Origin: Terriglobales bacterium
Lineage (GTDB): Bacteria; Acidobacteriota; Terriglobia; Bryobacterales; Bryobacteraceae
Direction: 5' to 3'
Assembly (NCBI GenBank): GCA_021372245.1
Contig: JAJFUV010000042.1
Coordinates: 17,768-81,767 of the forward strand
DNA length: 64,000 nt
Made by a program: the position numbers and the translations under genes
In this document: positions 15,964 through 25,662 of the stretch, in pieces
Layout of the letters: each line of letters begins with the position of its first letter
Numbering within the stretch: the stretch's first letter is position 1
Notes under the pieces: model-generated
The model's input: only the letters and a program-made list of their open reading frames with translations
Told to the model about the DNA's origin: nothing
Database searches by the model: none

Positions 15964-16224
15964 ATGGCTTATGTGATTGCGGAACCCTGCATCGGTACGA
16001 AAGACACTGCCTGTGTGGACGCCTGTCCGGTGGACTGCATCCACCCGCGCAAGGATGAGGCTGAATTCGAGGCCGCGGAGATGCTGTACATCGATCCGGT
16101 CGAGTGCATCGATTGCGGTGCCTGTGTTCCGGTGTGCCCGGTGTCGGCCATCTTTGCGATTGACGACCTGCCGGAGAAGTGGGCGTTCTTCGCCCAGAAG
16201 AATGCCGAACATTACGGCCGGTAG
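15964..16224 (+). CDS. fdxA: 7Fe/8Fe-type ferredoxin
   Basis: An 86-aa electron carrier. Cysteines C9, C17, C21, C25 and the second group C-x2-C-x2-C-x3-C-P match the Azotobacter-type seven-iron ferredoxin, with T12 where a four-iron cluster would need its second Cys. So one [3Fe-4S] and one [4Fe-4S] cluster are most likely. GGGAGAGGA lies upstream of the ATG. The frame is open upstream to 15742 but that part is antisense to the GT87 gene. Its 3' end overlaps the convergent queD gene by 13 bases. Confidence 0.92.
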   Translation: MAYVIAEPCIGTKDTACVDACPVDCIHPRKDEAEFEAAEMLYIDPVECIDCGACVPVCPVSAIFAIDDLPEKWAFFAQKNAEHYGR

Positions 16225-16584
16225 GCCGCGATCGACGTATCGGTTTCCCAAAGCCGCACTTCCACCAGGCGTGCGTCAGTAGCGCGCAGCGACGCGGCAA
16301 GGTCCTTCGCCAGTTCGTCGCAAAACCAGCGCGCCATGTTTTCGGCTGAGGGGTTCAGCGTGTCGAATGGGGGTATGTCGTTCAGGAACTTGTGATCCAC
16401 GCGCTCGATGATCCCGTTCAGCACGCGCTTCACTTCATGGAAATCCACCAGCAGGCCCGCCGCATCCAGTTGTTCGCCTTCCAGCGTGACGTGGATCTTG
16501 TAGTTGTGCCCGTGCACGTTCTCACACTTGCCGTGGTAGTTGCGCAGGGCGTGCCCGGCGGCGAAGGTCTCTTCTACTGTCACT

Positions 16585-16592
<8 letters not shown>
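16212..16592 (-). CDS. queD: 6-carboxy-5,6,7,8-tetrahydropterin synthase (QueD/PTPS family)
   Basis: A 126-aa enzyme converting dihydroneopterin triphosphate to carboxy-tetrahydropterin on the way to queuosine. The start M-F-E-V-T-V-E-E-T-F gives the normal family length; the longer open frame to 16712 lies inside dinG. The zinc ligands are in A-G-H-A-L and H-G-H-N-Y, the catalytic Cys lies between them in G-K-C-E-N-V, and the Asp/His of the triad is in the RVDHKFLND region. The start overlaps the dinG stop by eight bases, indicating co-transcription. No other queuosine gene is in the window. Confidence 0.92.
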
Positions 16593-18516
<1,924 letters not shown>

Positions 18517-18554
18517 TAACTTCAGTATAGAAGCCGGGTGAGGCGTGACGCGGC

Positions 18555-19433
18555 TTAGACGGCTGAGTACTTCGCCGTCAGTTGCCGCAGCTTCGCGATC
18601 AGGCGCGGCACGGCGGTCTCCGGCGCTTCCTTGTCTTCGTATTCGAGCGCCAGATAACCCCGGTAGCCGGCTTGGGCGAGCATCTTCAGGATGCGGTCCC
18701 AATCCGACGGGATGCGCTTGCCGGTTTCGTCACGGATGAGCGTCTTCAACTGCACGTTCGCCGCATACGGCAGGCACATCTCGATTTCCTTGTAAGGATC
18801 TATGTTGAAGTTTCCCGTATCCAGGTTCACGCCGACCCACGGCGAATTCACTTTCCTGACGATCTTCAGGACGGTTTCGGCACGCGCGGTGATGCCGCCA
18901 TGATCCTCCAATCCGAGGATGACGCCCTTGCTCGCGGCGTACTCCGACGAGCGTTGAAGCACTTCCACCACCCAATCGACGGCCTGGTCGTCCGTAGCAC
19001 CCTTGGGCACGGTGCCGCCGAACACTCGAATGTGTCCGGCGCCGAGCCGCACCGCCACGTCCACCCACTTCTTCACTTCCTCGGCCTCTTTCACCCGGAG
19101 TTCGGGCGTCGGCTGCGTCATGACGCTACGGATGGCGATGCTGTAGATGGAAACGCAGGACTTGTACGCCGTGCGGCGCACGGAGTTGAGGAACTGATCG
19201 GATGTGTCCGGGAACCAATAAACAGTCATGTCCATGCCTTCGGCGCCCAGATCCGCAGTGAGGCGAATCAGGTCTTCGTAGGTCATGGTTTTGGCCTTCA
19301 GCGCTTCCCGGAACGAATAAGCGCAGATGGCGGGCTTCAGAAGGGCTTTGTTTCCCGTAGCTGCCACAGCGGGAATGGAAAGAGATGATAGCGTTGCAGC
19401 CGGCAGGCTGAACATGAGTTCTCGACGATTCAT
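18555..19433 (-). CDS. Xylose-isomerase-like TIM-barrel protein, exported
   Basis: A 292-aa sugar phosphate isomerase/epimerase homologue with a leader peptide (NRRELMFSLPAATL, twin Arg at residues 3-4, cleavage near AVAA). Metal-site strands: G-L-E-D-H-G (Glu and His), N-L-D-T-G-N-F (Asp), V-Q-L-K-T (His replaced), and L-A-L-E-Y-E (Glu) near the C-terminus. It lies upstream of dinG on the same strand with a 38-base gap and is divergent from der, sharing a 24-base intergenic space. Substrate unknown; likely an extracytoplasmic sugar. Confidence 0.8.
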   Translation of the reverse strand: MNRRELMFSLPAATLSSLSIPAVAATGNKALLKPAICAYSFREALKAKTMTYEDLIRLTADLGAEGMDMTVYWFPDTSDQFLNSVRRTAYKSCVSIYSIAIRSVMTQPTPELRVKEAEEVKKWVDVAVRLGAGHIRVFGGTVPKGATDDQAVDWVVEVLQRSSEYAASKGVILGLEDHGGITARAETVLKIVRKVNSPWVGVNLDTGNFNIDPYKEIEMCLPYAANVQLKTLIRDETGKRIPSDWDRILKMLAQAGYRGYLALEYEDKEAPETAVPRLIAKLRQLTAKYSAV

Positions 19434-19457
19434 GAGCCGATGCTATCATGAACATCG

Positions 19458-20756
19458 ATGTCCAATCCTGCGAGCTTGCCTTCGGTGGTCATCGTTGGCC
19501 GGCCCAACGTTGGCAAATCCACCCTGTTCAACGCGATTCTCGGAAAGCGCCGCGCCATTGTGGGCGACGAACCCGGGATCACGCGCGACCGTATCCACGG
19601 CGAAGCCGACTACCGAGGCCGGCGCTTCGAACTGGTGGACACGGGCGGCATCCTGCCGGACGAAGACGAGCTGATCCCCTCGGAGATCCTCAAGCAGGCT
19701 CGCGTCGCGCTGGCTGACGCCGTGCATGTGATATTCCTGATCGACGGCCGCACGGAGATCACCGCGGCCGACCGCGAACTGTTGCGCCTGCTGCGCCGCC
19801 TGGGCAAGCCCATTACGCTGGCGGTCAACAAGATCGACAGCGAAGCGCGCGCCGGCCTGGTCCACGAATTCCATTCACTCGGCATCGGCGATGTGTTCGC
19901 CGTTTCCGCCGAGCACCGCCTGGGGATCGATGACCTGCTCGATCACGTGACCGAGGGTTTCGCCCGCGATGCCGCCGAAGCCGCCGCCAAACCGCCCGCG
20001 ATTCGCATCGCCATCATCGGCCGCCCGAATGTCGGCAAATCGACGTTGCTCAATTCGCTGGCCGGCAAGGAGCGCGCCATCGTGTCGCCGGTGGCAGGCA
20101 CCACGCGCGACGCCGTCGACGAGAGCATTCTCCGCGGCGGCAAGCGTTACGTCTTTGTGGACACTGCCGGCATCCGCCGCAAGGGCAAGACCAAGCTGAT
20201 GGCGGAGAAACTCAGCGTGGTGATGGCGCGCAAGAATCTCGAACTCGCAGATGTCGTGCTCGTGCTGCTGGACGCCACCGAAGGCATCGTCGGCCTGGAC
20301 GCCAATATCGCAGGCTATGCGCACGAGGCGGGGCGCGCCGTGGTCATTGTGGTCAACAAGTGGGACGCCGTCGAGGGTACGGGCAAGCGTGCCTTCGAAG
20401 AACGCGTGCGGGACGAGTTGAAATTCCTCGACTACGCGCCGGTCGCGTTTCTGTCTGCCAAAAACAGTTCGGGGCTGAACCGCCTGATCTCTTGCATAGA
20501 CCAGGGGTACGCCTCGGCGTCCACCCGTGTCACCACCGGCGAACTGAACCGCTTCGTGCAGACCCTGAGGCTCGAACCGGAACGCAAGATCCGCTACATC
20601 ACGCAGGCGGGCGTCCGTCCGCCCACTTTCGTACTGTTCACGGACCGCAAGGAGAAGCTGCACTTCTCCACCGAACGATTCCTGATCAACCGGCTGCGCG
20701 AGAAGTTCGGCTTCCGCGGCACGCCGATCGTCATCAAGACCAAGTGGGGCAAGTAG
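19458..20756 (+). CDS. der: GTPase Der (EngA), ribosome biogenesis
   Basis: A 432-aa protein with two tandem GTPase domains and a C-terminal KH-like domain, the hallmark of Der, needed for 50S subunit maturation. P-loops are V-G-R-P-N-V-G-K-S-T and I-G-R-P-N-V-G-K-S-T; the G3 motifs are DTGGI and DTAGI; the G4 motifs are NKID and NKWD. The length is usual for the family. Essential housekeeping gene; the ATG at 19458 starts 24 bases from the divergent epimerase gene. Confidence 0.97.
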   Translation: MSNPASLPSVVIVGRPNVGKSTLFNAILGKRRAIVGDEPGITRDRIHGEADYRGRRFELVDTGGILPDEDELIPSEILKQARVALADAVHVIFLIDGRTEITAADRELLRLLRRLGKPITLAVNKIDSEARAGLVHEFHSLGIGDVFAVSAEHRLGIDDLLDHVTEGFARDAAEAAAKPPAIRIAIIGRPNVGKSTLLNSLAGKERAIVSPVAGTTRDAVDESILRGGKRYVFVDTAGIRRKGKTKLMAEKLSVVMARKNLELADVVLVLLDATEGIVGLDANIAGYAHEAGRAVVIVVNKWDAVEGTGKRAFEERVRDELKFLDYAPVAFLSAKNSSGLNRLISCIDQGYASASTRVTTGELNRFVQTLRLEPERKIRYITQAGVRPPTFVLFTDRKEKLHFSTERFLINRLREKFGFRGTPIVIKTKWGK

Positions 20757-20766
20757 AGCGCGGCTG

Positions 20767-22107
20767 TCAGAGCCAGTCCGCGGCCTTCGAGTTCGCTTTG
20801 GCTCCAACTACGGCCGGTTCCATGCCCGCCTTGGCGAGCAGCCAGTACACCGCGAAGCCCGTGAGGGTGCTGTAGACCGCCGCCGGTTGGCTGGCGTCCT
20901 TCAACGCTTGCGAAACCGGCAGGAACGGAAGGATGCCCACGAAGAATCCCAGCGCCCAGGAGATGTAGCCAGCCCAGTTGATGCCTTCGCGCGGGCCGGC
21001 CCACTTTCTTCCCGAGAGGATGTAGTCGGCAATCATCGCCCCGCAGATCGGTCCGAACGACGCGCCCACGATAGAGAAAAAGCCGACGAGGTCCGCCGCA
21101 GCCCCCGTCACCGCCAGAATGATGGCGATGGTCATGGCCGCCATGGTCGAGGACATGCGCGGCACGCCGGGGATCATGGTCGAGAAACTGTTAGCCGCCA
21201 CGAAGGCGCAAATGCACGACGGCGCGATAGACGCCAGGGCGAACAGCAGGAACATCGCCGACGACATGAATCCGCCGATCGAAGCGATGGCCGCGTCGTA
21301 GCCGGTGGCCTGCAGCGTGGGGTTCAGCACCCGCGCCCCGGCCACGGAGAGCCAGGGCAGCGCGCCCGCATAGAGCGCCGCCAGCGCGATGCCCACCAGG
21401 CCGCCCAATCGTATGTCGCGGGCGTTGCGGTTATTCATGCCGAAGTCGGCGCCCGCGGCGCCGGCCGTGGCGAAGAATCCTATAACGATCTGGATCAGCA
21501 TGGCGAACGACAGCATCGGATCCGGGTTCGCCGGAACGTGCCGTGTCCAACCATCGCGCGTGGCGAACAGAACCACCAGCAGCATGAGGAAGGGGATGAT
21601 ATTCAGAAACAGCGACACGCGGGAGACGAACCGAATACCCTTTACGCCCACATAGGCCATCGTGTAGCCCCATAAGACGGCGATCACGAGGAAAGGCAGC
21701 GTGCGGGGCTTCGCCACCGCGCCGAACGCGCTCAGGATGTATTGCGAGGCCAGATAGGTGCCGACGGCGAACCAGCCTACCTGCAGCACGCCCATCAGCA
21801 ATCCCGGCATCAGGTATCCGCCCTTGGTGCCGAACGTCGAACTGCCCACCACGTAAAGCGGATAGCCCGTCTTCATGCCCAGCATGCCGGGCACGTAATA
21901 GTACAGCGCGTAGCTCAGTAGTCCGGCCACGGCCAGCGCGAAGATGGCCACGGCCGTAGTTGCGCGGTCAGCGGTTCCTGCCGCAATGGCTTGGTAGAAA
22001 CCGATCCAAAGAAAGATTCCGGCGTAGGAAGGCGCCGTGTTTACGTACCAGGGTGCGCGGTTCGAAGCAGGGTTCGGAACCGCTTTTGCGATGTAATCAG
22101 GCAGCAT
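20767..22107 (-). CDS. NCS1-family nucleobase/cation symporter
   Basis: A 446-aa membrane transporter with about twelve helices. The N-terminal motif P-x-x-x-N-R-A-P-W-Y and the G-x-x-x-x-A-x-P-S-C-I-C segment fit the purine-cytosine permease (NCS1) family. It would import a nucleobase, allantoin, hydantoin or a vitamin-like compound with Na+ or H+. CGAGGAG precedes the ATG. A -10 element with perfect TATAAT sits 52 bases upstream. No catabolic partner gene is adjacent, so the substrate remains open. Confidence 0.85.
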   Translation of the reverse strand: MLPDYIAKAVPNPASNRAPWYVNTAPSYAGIFLWIGFYQAIAAGTADRATTAVAIFALAVAGLLSYALYYYVPGMLGMKTGYPLYVVGSSTFGTKGGYLMPGLLMGVLQVGWFAVGTYLASQYILSAFGAVAKPRTLPFLVIAVLWGYTMAYVGVKGIRFVSRVSLFLNIIPFLMLLVVLFATRDGWTRHVPANPDPMLSFAMLIQIVIGFFATAGAAGADFGMNNRNARDIRLGGLVGIALAALYAGALPWLSVAGARVLNPTLQATGYDAAIASIGGFMSSAMFLLFALASIAPSCICAFVAANSFSTMIPGVPRMSSTMAAMTIAIILAVTGAAADLVGFFSIVGASFGPICGAMIADYILSGRKWAGPREGINWAGYISWALGFFVGILPFLPVSQALKDASQPAAVYSTLTGFAVYWLLAKAGMEPAVVGAKANSKAADWL

Positions 22108-22158
22108 GGGCTCGCTCCTCGGTTCGAATGTGTGAATCGCTCACTGCAAGGAGCGGCC

Positions 22159-22187
22159 ATTATATATCAGCGCGCAGTCTTTCTTCA
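22159..22187 (-). promoter_or_regulatory. Probable promoter of the NCS1 permease
   Basis: On the minus strand a perfect TATAAT (22159-22164) lies ~50 bases upstream of the permease ATG. The -35 at 17-base spacing is weak (TGAAGA), overlapping the 3' end of the DUF302 gene. Confidence 0.45.
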
Positions 22188-22754
22188 GCCGCCCTGGGCG
22201 TCATGCTCGCCCGTGCCGGCCAAATCCTCGATCTTCGAGCCGCGGCAATCGATGCGCTGCGGCAAGGTTGCCCGCGCACTGACCTGTTCTTCAGTGGCGC
22301 CCAAGCCCGACGAACGGTCGGCAGCTCCCGCGTGGGCCGCTCGAGCCTCCATGCGCGCGGCATCGTCCATCATTCCCTTCAATACGGCTTCGAGCGGGGC
22401 CGCCAGTCGCTCCAGGTCCGGCCGGCCGATGACGCGGCAGAAATCCCTGGGCGAGATCGATTGCATCAGCGAACCCTCGCCTGTCGAAGAAACCGCGATG
22501 CGGCAGGGTATCACCATGGCAAATCGCACGTCGGCGGCCAGCAGCGCGGCGTAGAGATCCGCCTGGCAGACGGTGAATGAAACGACATCCAGCGAACTCT
22601 TGGGTTGATGTTCGCGCAGAAGACTGCCGAGGTGACTGACAGCGAGGATGGAAGCCTCGTGGTTCTGCGCGGCCCGGCGCAGGATTGCCTCCATTTCTTC
22701 CAACTTGTGCCCAGACTTGACGTGCAGCATGCGGAAAGCCCCCGAACAGATCAT
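22185..22754 (-). CDS. DUF302-family protein with extended C-terminus
   Basis: About 189 aa from ATG 22754, which has GAGGG seven bases upstream; ATG 22730 is an alternative, while the open frame to 22814 overlaps the neighbouring gene. Residues ~10-125 match DUF302: HKLEEMEAILRRAA at the start, V-V-S-F-T-V-C in the middle, and the diagnostic I-P-C-R-I-A-V block followed by ISPRDF. DUF302 proteins are small dimeric proteins of unknown function. The last ~60 residues are low-complexity and lack resemblance to the family. Forms a pair with the upstream hypothetical gene. Confidence 0.65.
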   Translation of the reverse strand: MICSGAFRMLHVKSGHKLEEMEAILRRAAQNHEASILAVSHLGSLLREHQPKSSLDVVSFTVCQADLYAALLAADVRFAMVIPCRIAVSSTGEGSLMQSISPRDFCRVIGRPDLERLAAPLEAVLKGMMDDAARMEARAAHAGAADRSSGLGATEEQVSARATLPQRIDCRGSKIEDLAGTGEHDAQGG

Positions 22755-22764
22755 ACCAGAGCCC

Positions 22765-23358
22765 TCACCGGGCGGCATGCAGCTCAATCCGATCGAAATC
22801 GCCGGAGGCGACACGCACCCTTAGCCCCCTGTGGCACAACAGCTTCGCGGCTTCGAGCAACACCGCATTCATTCCCCGGTCCAGGTCCACATGAAAGCAG
22901 TCGGCCTTCTGCCTGTAGGAGTACTCGACGTAGTGCGGTTGAGCCGCGCCCGCCATCGCCATCAGCGCATCCCAGAAACTGCGGCCCCTGAGCAGCGGAC
23001 GCGCCGCGGCGATCTTACGAGGGATCTCGACGCGGCAGCGCGGTCCGCTCAGGACTGCGCGCAGGCAGAGATCTTCACGGAACGCGCGCGATGGATCGGA
23101 ATCCGGGAAGGCTTCCAGCAATCCGCGGATGCTCCCGGCATCCTCCTCCCAGCCTTGCCAGCGGTAGCGGGCGCCTCCAGCCACCAGCACGCCGAGCCGC
23201 AGCGTCTCGCGGACTCGCTCCGTGTGCTTGCCCGTGACGCCGAGAATCGTCTCAACCAGTTCGATGAGCGGCATCTGTTGGACGACAACCTGGGTAATGG
23301 AGATGTACCCGGCTGCCTCCGAACTGATCTTAACGGTTACGAGTTCCCGCGCATCCAT
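22765..23358 (-). CDS. Hypothetical protein
   Basis: A 197-aa soluble protein with no signal peptide and no membrane segment. The first half (VKISSEAAGYISITQVVVQQMPLIEL and following, alternating hydrophobic) and the second half (HVDLDRGMNAVLLEAAKLL) have alpha/beta character. It is Arg-rich and Cys-poor. I do not recognise a family. Ten bases separate it from the DUF302 gene, implying co-transcription. It is divergent from the MidA-type methyltransferase gene (35-base gap). Confidence 0.55.
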   Translation of the reverse strand: MDARELVTVKISSEAAGYISITQVVVQQMPLIELVETILGVTGKHTERVRETLRLGVLVAGGARYRWQGWEEDAGSIRGLLEAFPDSDPSRAFREDLCLRAVLSGPRCRVEIPRKIAAARPLLRGRSFWDALMAMAGAAQPHYVEYSYRQKADCFHVDLDRGMNAVLLEAAKLLCHRGLRVRVASGDFDRIELHAAR

Positions 23359-23393
23359 CGCATCACCGCCGCGTCAGACTTTACAATACAACG

Positions 23394-24368
23394 GTGACTC
23401 CCTTGACGGCGGTCCTCGCCGCGGAAATCTCCGCCGGCGGCCCTATCCCGTTCCGGCGCTTCATGGAGACGGCGCTGTATCACCCCGGGCACGGCTATTA
23501 CCGCCGCGCGAGCGATCCATTCGGCAAAGACGGAGATTTCTTCACCGCCGAGCAACTGCAGCCCGTCTTCGGCCGCCTGATGGCCGCGCTGGCCGGCTCG
23601 CTGCGCGACAAGATGGGCGGTGCGCCGGAATTCTCACTGGTGGAGCTTGGAGCGGGGCGCATGGAGATGGCGCCCGCGTTCTCTGCGTTCAACTATATTC
23701 CCGTTGAAAAGGAACGTGGTGAAATGCCGGAGCGATTCACGGGCGTGGTCTTTGCCAACGAGTTCTTCGATGCGCTGCCGGTGGACCTGCTCGCGGCACG
23801 CGGCGGGACATGGCGCGAGATGCTGGTGGGCTGGCGTGAAGATCGCTTCCATTGGGTGGAGGGAGACGAGGCCGCGCCGCGGCAACTTGAGTATGCGCGT
23901 CGCTATCTGCCCGCGCCGGAGGAAGGCACGCTGCTCGAAGTGAACCTCGATGCTCTGGAGTGGTTGGAGCGCGTAGCCTCACGCCTGGAACGCGGATGGG
24001 TGATCGCCATCGACTACGGTTACACCGCGCGGGAATTGATCCGCTTCCCTGAGGGGACGCTCATGAGCTACCGGCGGCATACTGCGCTCGAAGACGTGCT
24101 GTCCGAACCCGGTGGCCGCGATATCACAGCGCACGTGAATTTCACTGCGTTGATGGATCGCGCCATGGAACTGGGCTTCGCCCATACGCGCCTGGAGAGA
24201 CTCGTGCAAACGCTGATGACCGTGGGCGAGAAGGATCAGTTCGCCTCGGCACTAGCCGCCGGGAGCGATGCCGAGCGCACTCGGCTCACACTGCAACTCA
24301 AGACGCTGCTGTTTGGAATGGGGGAGACGTTCCGGACTTTGCTGTTAGGCAAAAACGTGAGGCAATAA
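23394..24368 (+). CDS. MidA/NDUFAF7-type SAM-dependent methyltransferase
   Basis: A 324-aa class I methyltransferase of the DUF185/MidA family; the mitochondrial member methylates an arginine of complex I. The N-terminal pattern P-I-P-F-R-R-F-M-E-T-A-L-Y-H-P-x-x-G-Y-Y is diagnostic, followed by G-D-F-F-T-A, the SAM loop V-E-L-G-A-G, and A-N-E-F-F-D-A-L-P-V. GTG start. Its TAA stop lies inside the U-tract of a terminator that serves the opposite strand (24367-24392). Confidence 0.9.
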   Translation: MTPLTAVLAAEISAGGPIPFRRFMETALYHPGHGYYRRASDPFGKDGDFFTAEQLQPVFGRLMAALAGSLRDKMGGAPEFSLVELGAGRMEMAPAFSAFNYIPVEKERGEMPERFTGVVFANEFFDALPVDLLAARGGTWREMLVGWREDRFHWVEGDEAAPRQLEYARRYLPAPEEGTLLEVNLDALEWLERVASRLERGWVIAIDYGYTARELIRFPEGTLMSYRRHTALEDVLSEPGGRDITAHVNFTALMDRAMELGFAHTRLERLVQTLMTVGEKDQFASALAAGSDAERTRLTLQLKTLLFGMGETFRTLLLGKNVRQ

Positions 24369-24392
24369 AAAAGGCCCCGTGAATCCGGGGCC
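24367..24392 (-). terminator. Intrinsic terminator of the 23-aa peptide gene
   Basis: On the minus strand a seven-base-pair GC stem (GGCCCCG / CGGGGCC, 24373-24379 with 24386-24392) with a six-base loop is followed at once by six U residues (24367-24372), then A and UU. It lies 42 bases after the stop of the peptide gene. Confidence 0.85.
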
Positions 24393-24433
24393 CAGTGAAC
24401 CTTGTTTGCTTGCAATCCCTGTTCGGGAAGCCC

Positions 24434-24505
24434 TTACTTCTTCTTCTTCGGAGCAGCCTTCTTGGCCGGGGCTTTCTTTGCAGCTTTCTTGGTCGCGTTC
24501 TTCAT
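24434..24505 (-). CDS. 23-aa Lys/Ala-rich peptide (histone-H1-tail-like)
   Basis: A complete 24-codon frame (ATG to TAA). The product has 11 Lys, 7 Ala and 2 Pro in 23 residues, arranged as KKAA, KKAPA and KKAAP repeats ending in four Lys, like the tails of eukaryotic H1 or bacterial Hc1/AlgP proteins. It has no acidic residue, so nucleic-acid binding is the obvious inference. AGGGAG lies nine bases upstream. It is framed by a near-consensus promoter, a 5' hairpin and an intrinsic terminator, which together argue that it is expressed. The transcript would be about 190 nt, and could also act as a small RNA. Confidence 0.75.
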   Translation of the reverse strand: MKNATKKAAKKAPAKKAAPKKKK

Positions 24506-24532
24506 CGATTGATTCTCCCTAACATCAAATTT

Positions 24533-24550
24533 GCGATCTCGAAAGATCGC
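24533..24550 (-). promoter_or_regulatory. 5' stem-loop with UUCG tetraloop
   Basis: On the minus strand a perfect seven-base-pair stem (GCGATCT / AGATCGC) is closed by a UUCG loop. It begins about five bases from the predicted transcription start, where such stable hairpins shield mRNA 5' ends from decay. Confidence 0.7.
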
Positions 24551-24561
24551 TTCGTGATTCA

Positions 24562-24590
24562 TATATAAGGTGTTCTGTGCCGAATGTCAA
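24562..24590 (-). promoter_or_regulatory. Near-consensus sigma-70 promoter for the 23-aa peptide gene
   Basis: Minus-strand TTGACA (24585-24590), a 17-base spacer and TATATA (24562-24567): six of six and five of six matches. The predicted start is near 24555. It is the best promoter match found by eye in the window and lies in a locally AT-rich stretch. Confidence 0.8.
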
Positions 24591-24745
24591 GAAAAAAATG
24601 CATCTAGGACCTTACGGCGAGCCGATTGGGTGCTCCTCGGAAGAAAAAAACGTATTCTGTAAATTTTGTTTTAGCGATTCCGGAGGCCGTCTGGCGGGCA
24701 TCACAGCTTGCCAAGAGCTCGCATCGCGGGTTAGCATCGGTCGAG

Positions 24746-25573
24746 ATGCGGACTCGGGCGGTTCTTTCACTGTTGTTGCTCTCCGTATTGTTCACGGGTT
24801 GCGCCAAGCACAAGAAGATCTGGCACACGCCTCCTCCTCCCGGTGTGTACGTTGAAACGGGCACCGCAAGTTGGTACGGGTACCCGTACGATGGACGCCG
24901 CACCTCAAGCGGTGAGGTCTACGACATGGAGAAGCTCACCGCCGCGCATCGCACGCTGCCCTTCAATACTTGGATTCGCGTGCAGAACCTCTCGAACCAC
25001 CGTGAGGTCGACGTGAAGATCAACGACCGCGGGCCATTCGCTCACGGGCGCATCATCGACCTTTCGCGCGCCGCGGCTCGCCGCATCGAGATGATTGGTC
25101 CCGGCACGGTGAAGGTGCGTCTTGTCAGTATCCGCGCGCCGGCACGAGAGGAACCCGTGGCGCGCACCGAACCTGTACCCGCCGAAAACCGCAGGCCTTC
25201 TCCATTCAGTGAGTCGCCGCCGCCCGCGCAGGAGATGCCGCCGGCTCCTGAGATGCCTCCGCCTGAACCCGCAACTCCGCCGGCAGCTCCCGCAACGCCG
25301 CCTCCGTCTTCCGTTCCCGCGGAAGCACCCGCGCCGAGCGAACTGTTCGGCGTACAAGTGGGCGCATTCGCGGACCGCGAGCGCGCCGAGCAGTTGCGAG
25401 GTGAGTTGGAGCGCCGCTATGGCAAAGCGCGGCTTGTCGAAAAGACTGGCACGCCAACCATGTGGCGAGTCGTGGCCGGCGAATGTGCAGATGCGGACGC
25501 GGCATCGGCCTTGGCCCAGGAGCTTCGCAAGGACTTCCCCGGTGCGTATGTCACCCGCGTCGACCAGAAGTAA
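24746..25573 (+). CDS. rlpA: RlpA-type septal ring lytic transglycosylase, lipoprotein
   Basis: A 275-aa outer-membrane lipoprotein. ATG 24746 gives a clean lipobox (LFTGC). The double-psi beta barrel spans ~residues 37-125: G-T-A-S-W-Y-G, T-A-A-H-R-T-L-P-F-N-T, and I-N-D-R-G-P-F (catalytic Asp and Glu region), R-I-I-D-L-S-R-A-A-A. A Pro/Ala-rich linker (~residues 130-195) leads to a C-terminal SPOR domain (VQVGAFADRERAEQL) that binds denuded septal peptidoglycan. It likely cleaves naked glycan strands during division. The frame to 24626 upstream is not needed. Confidence 0.92.
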   Translation: MRTRAVLSLLLLSVLFTGCAKHKKIWHTPPPPGVYVETGTASWYGYPYDGRRTSSGEVYDMEKLTAAHRTLPFNTWIRVQNLSNHREVDVKINDRGPFAHGRIIDLSRAAARRIEMIGPGTVKVRLVSIRAPAREEPVARTEPVPAENRRPSPFSESPPPAQEMPPAPEMPPPEPATPPAAPATPPPSSVPAEAPAPSELFGVQVGAFADRERAEQLRGELERRYGKARLVEKTGTPTMWRVVAGECADADAASALAQELRKDFPGAYVTRVDQK

Positions 25574-25662
25574 TAAGATGCCCGGCAATAATTCGCATGC
25601 TCGCGACACTATACATTTTGGGGGAGGAGTATCCTTCCCCTGTTACGTATAATTGACTTCAG

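Noticed and set aside
18517..18702. N-terminal extension of dinG
   Set aside because: Would overlap the epimerase gene by ~150 bases, while GTG 18516 leaves a normal gap and the conserved helicase region intact.
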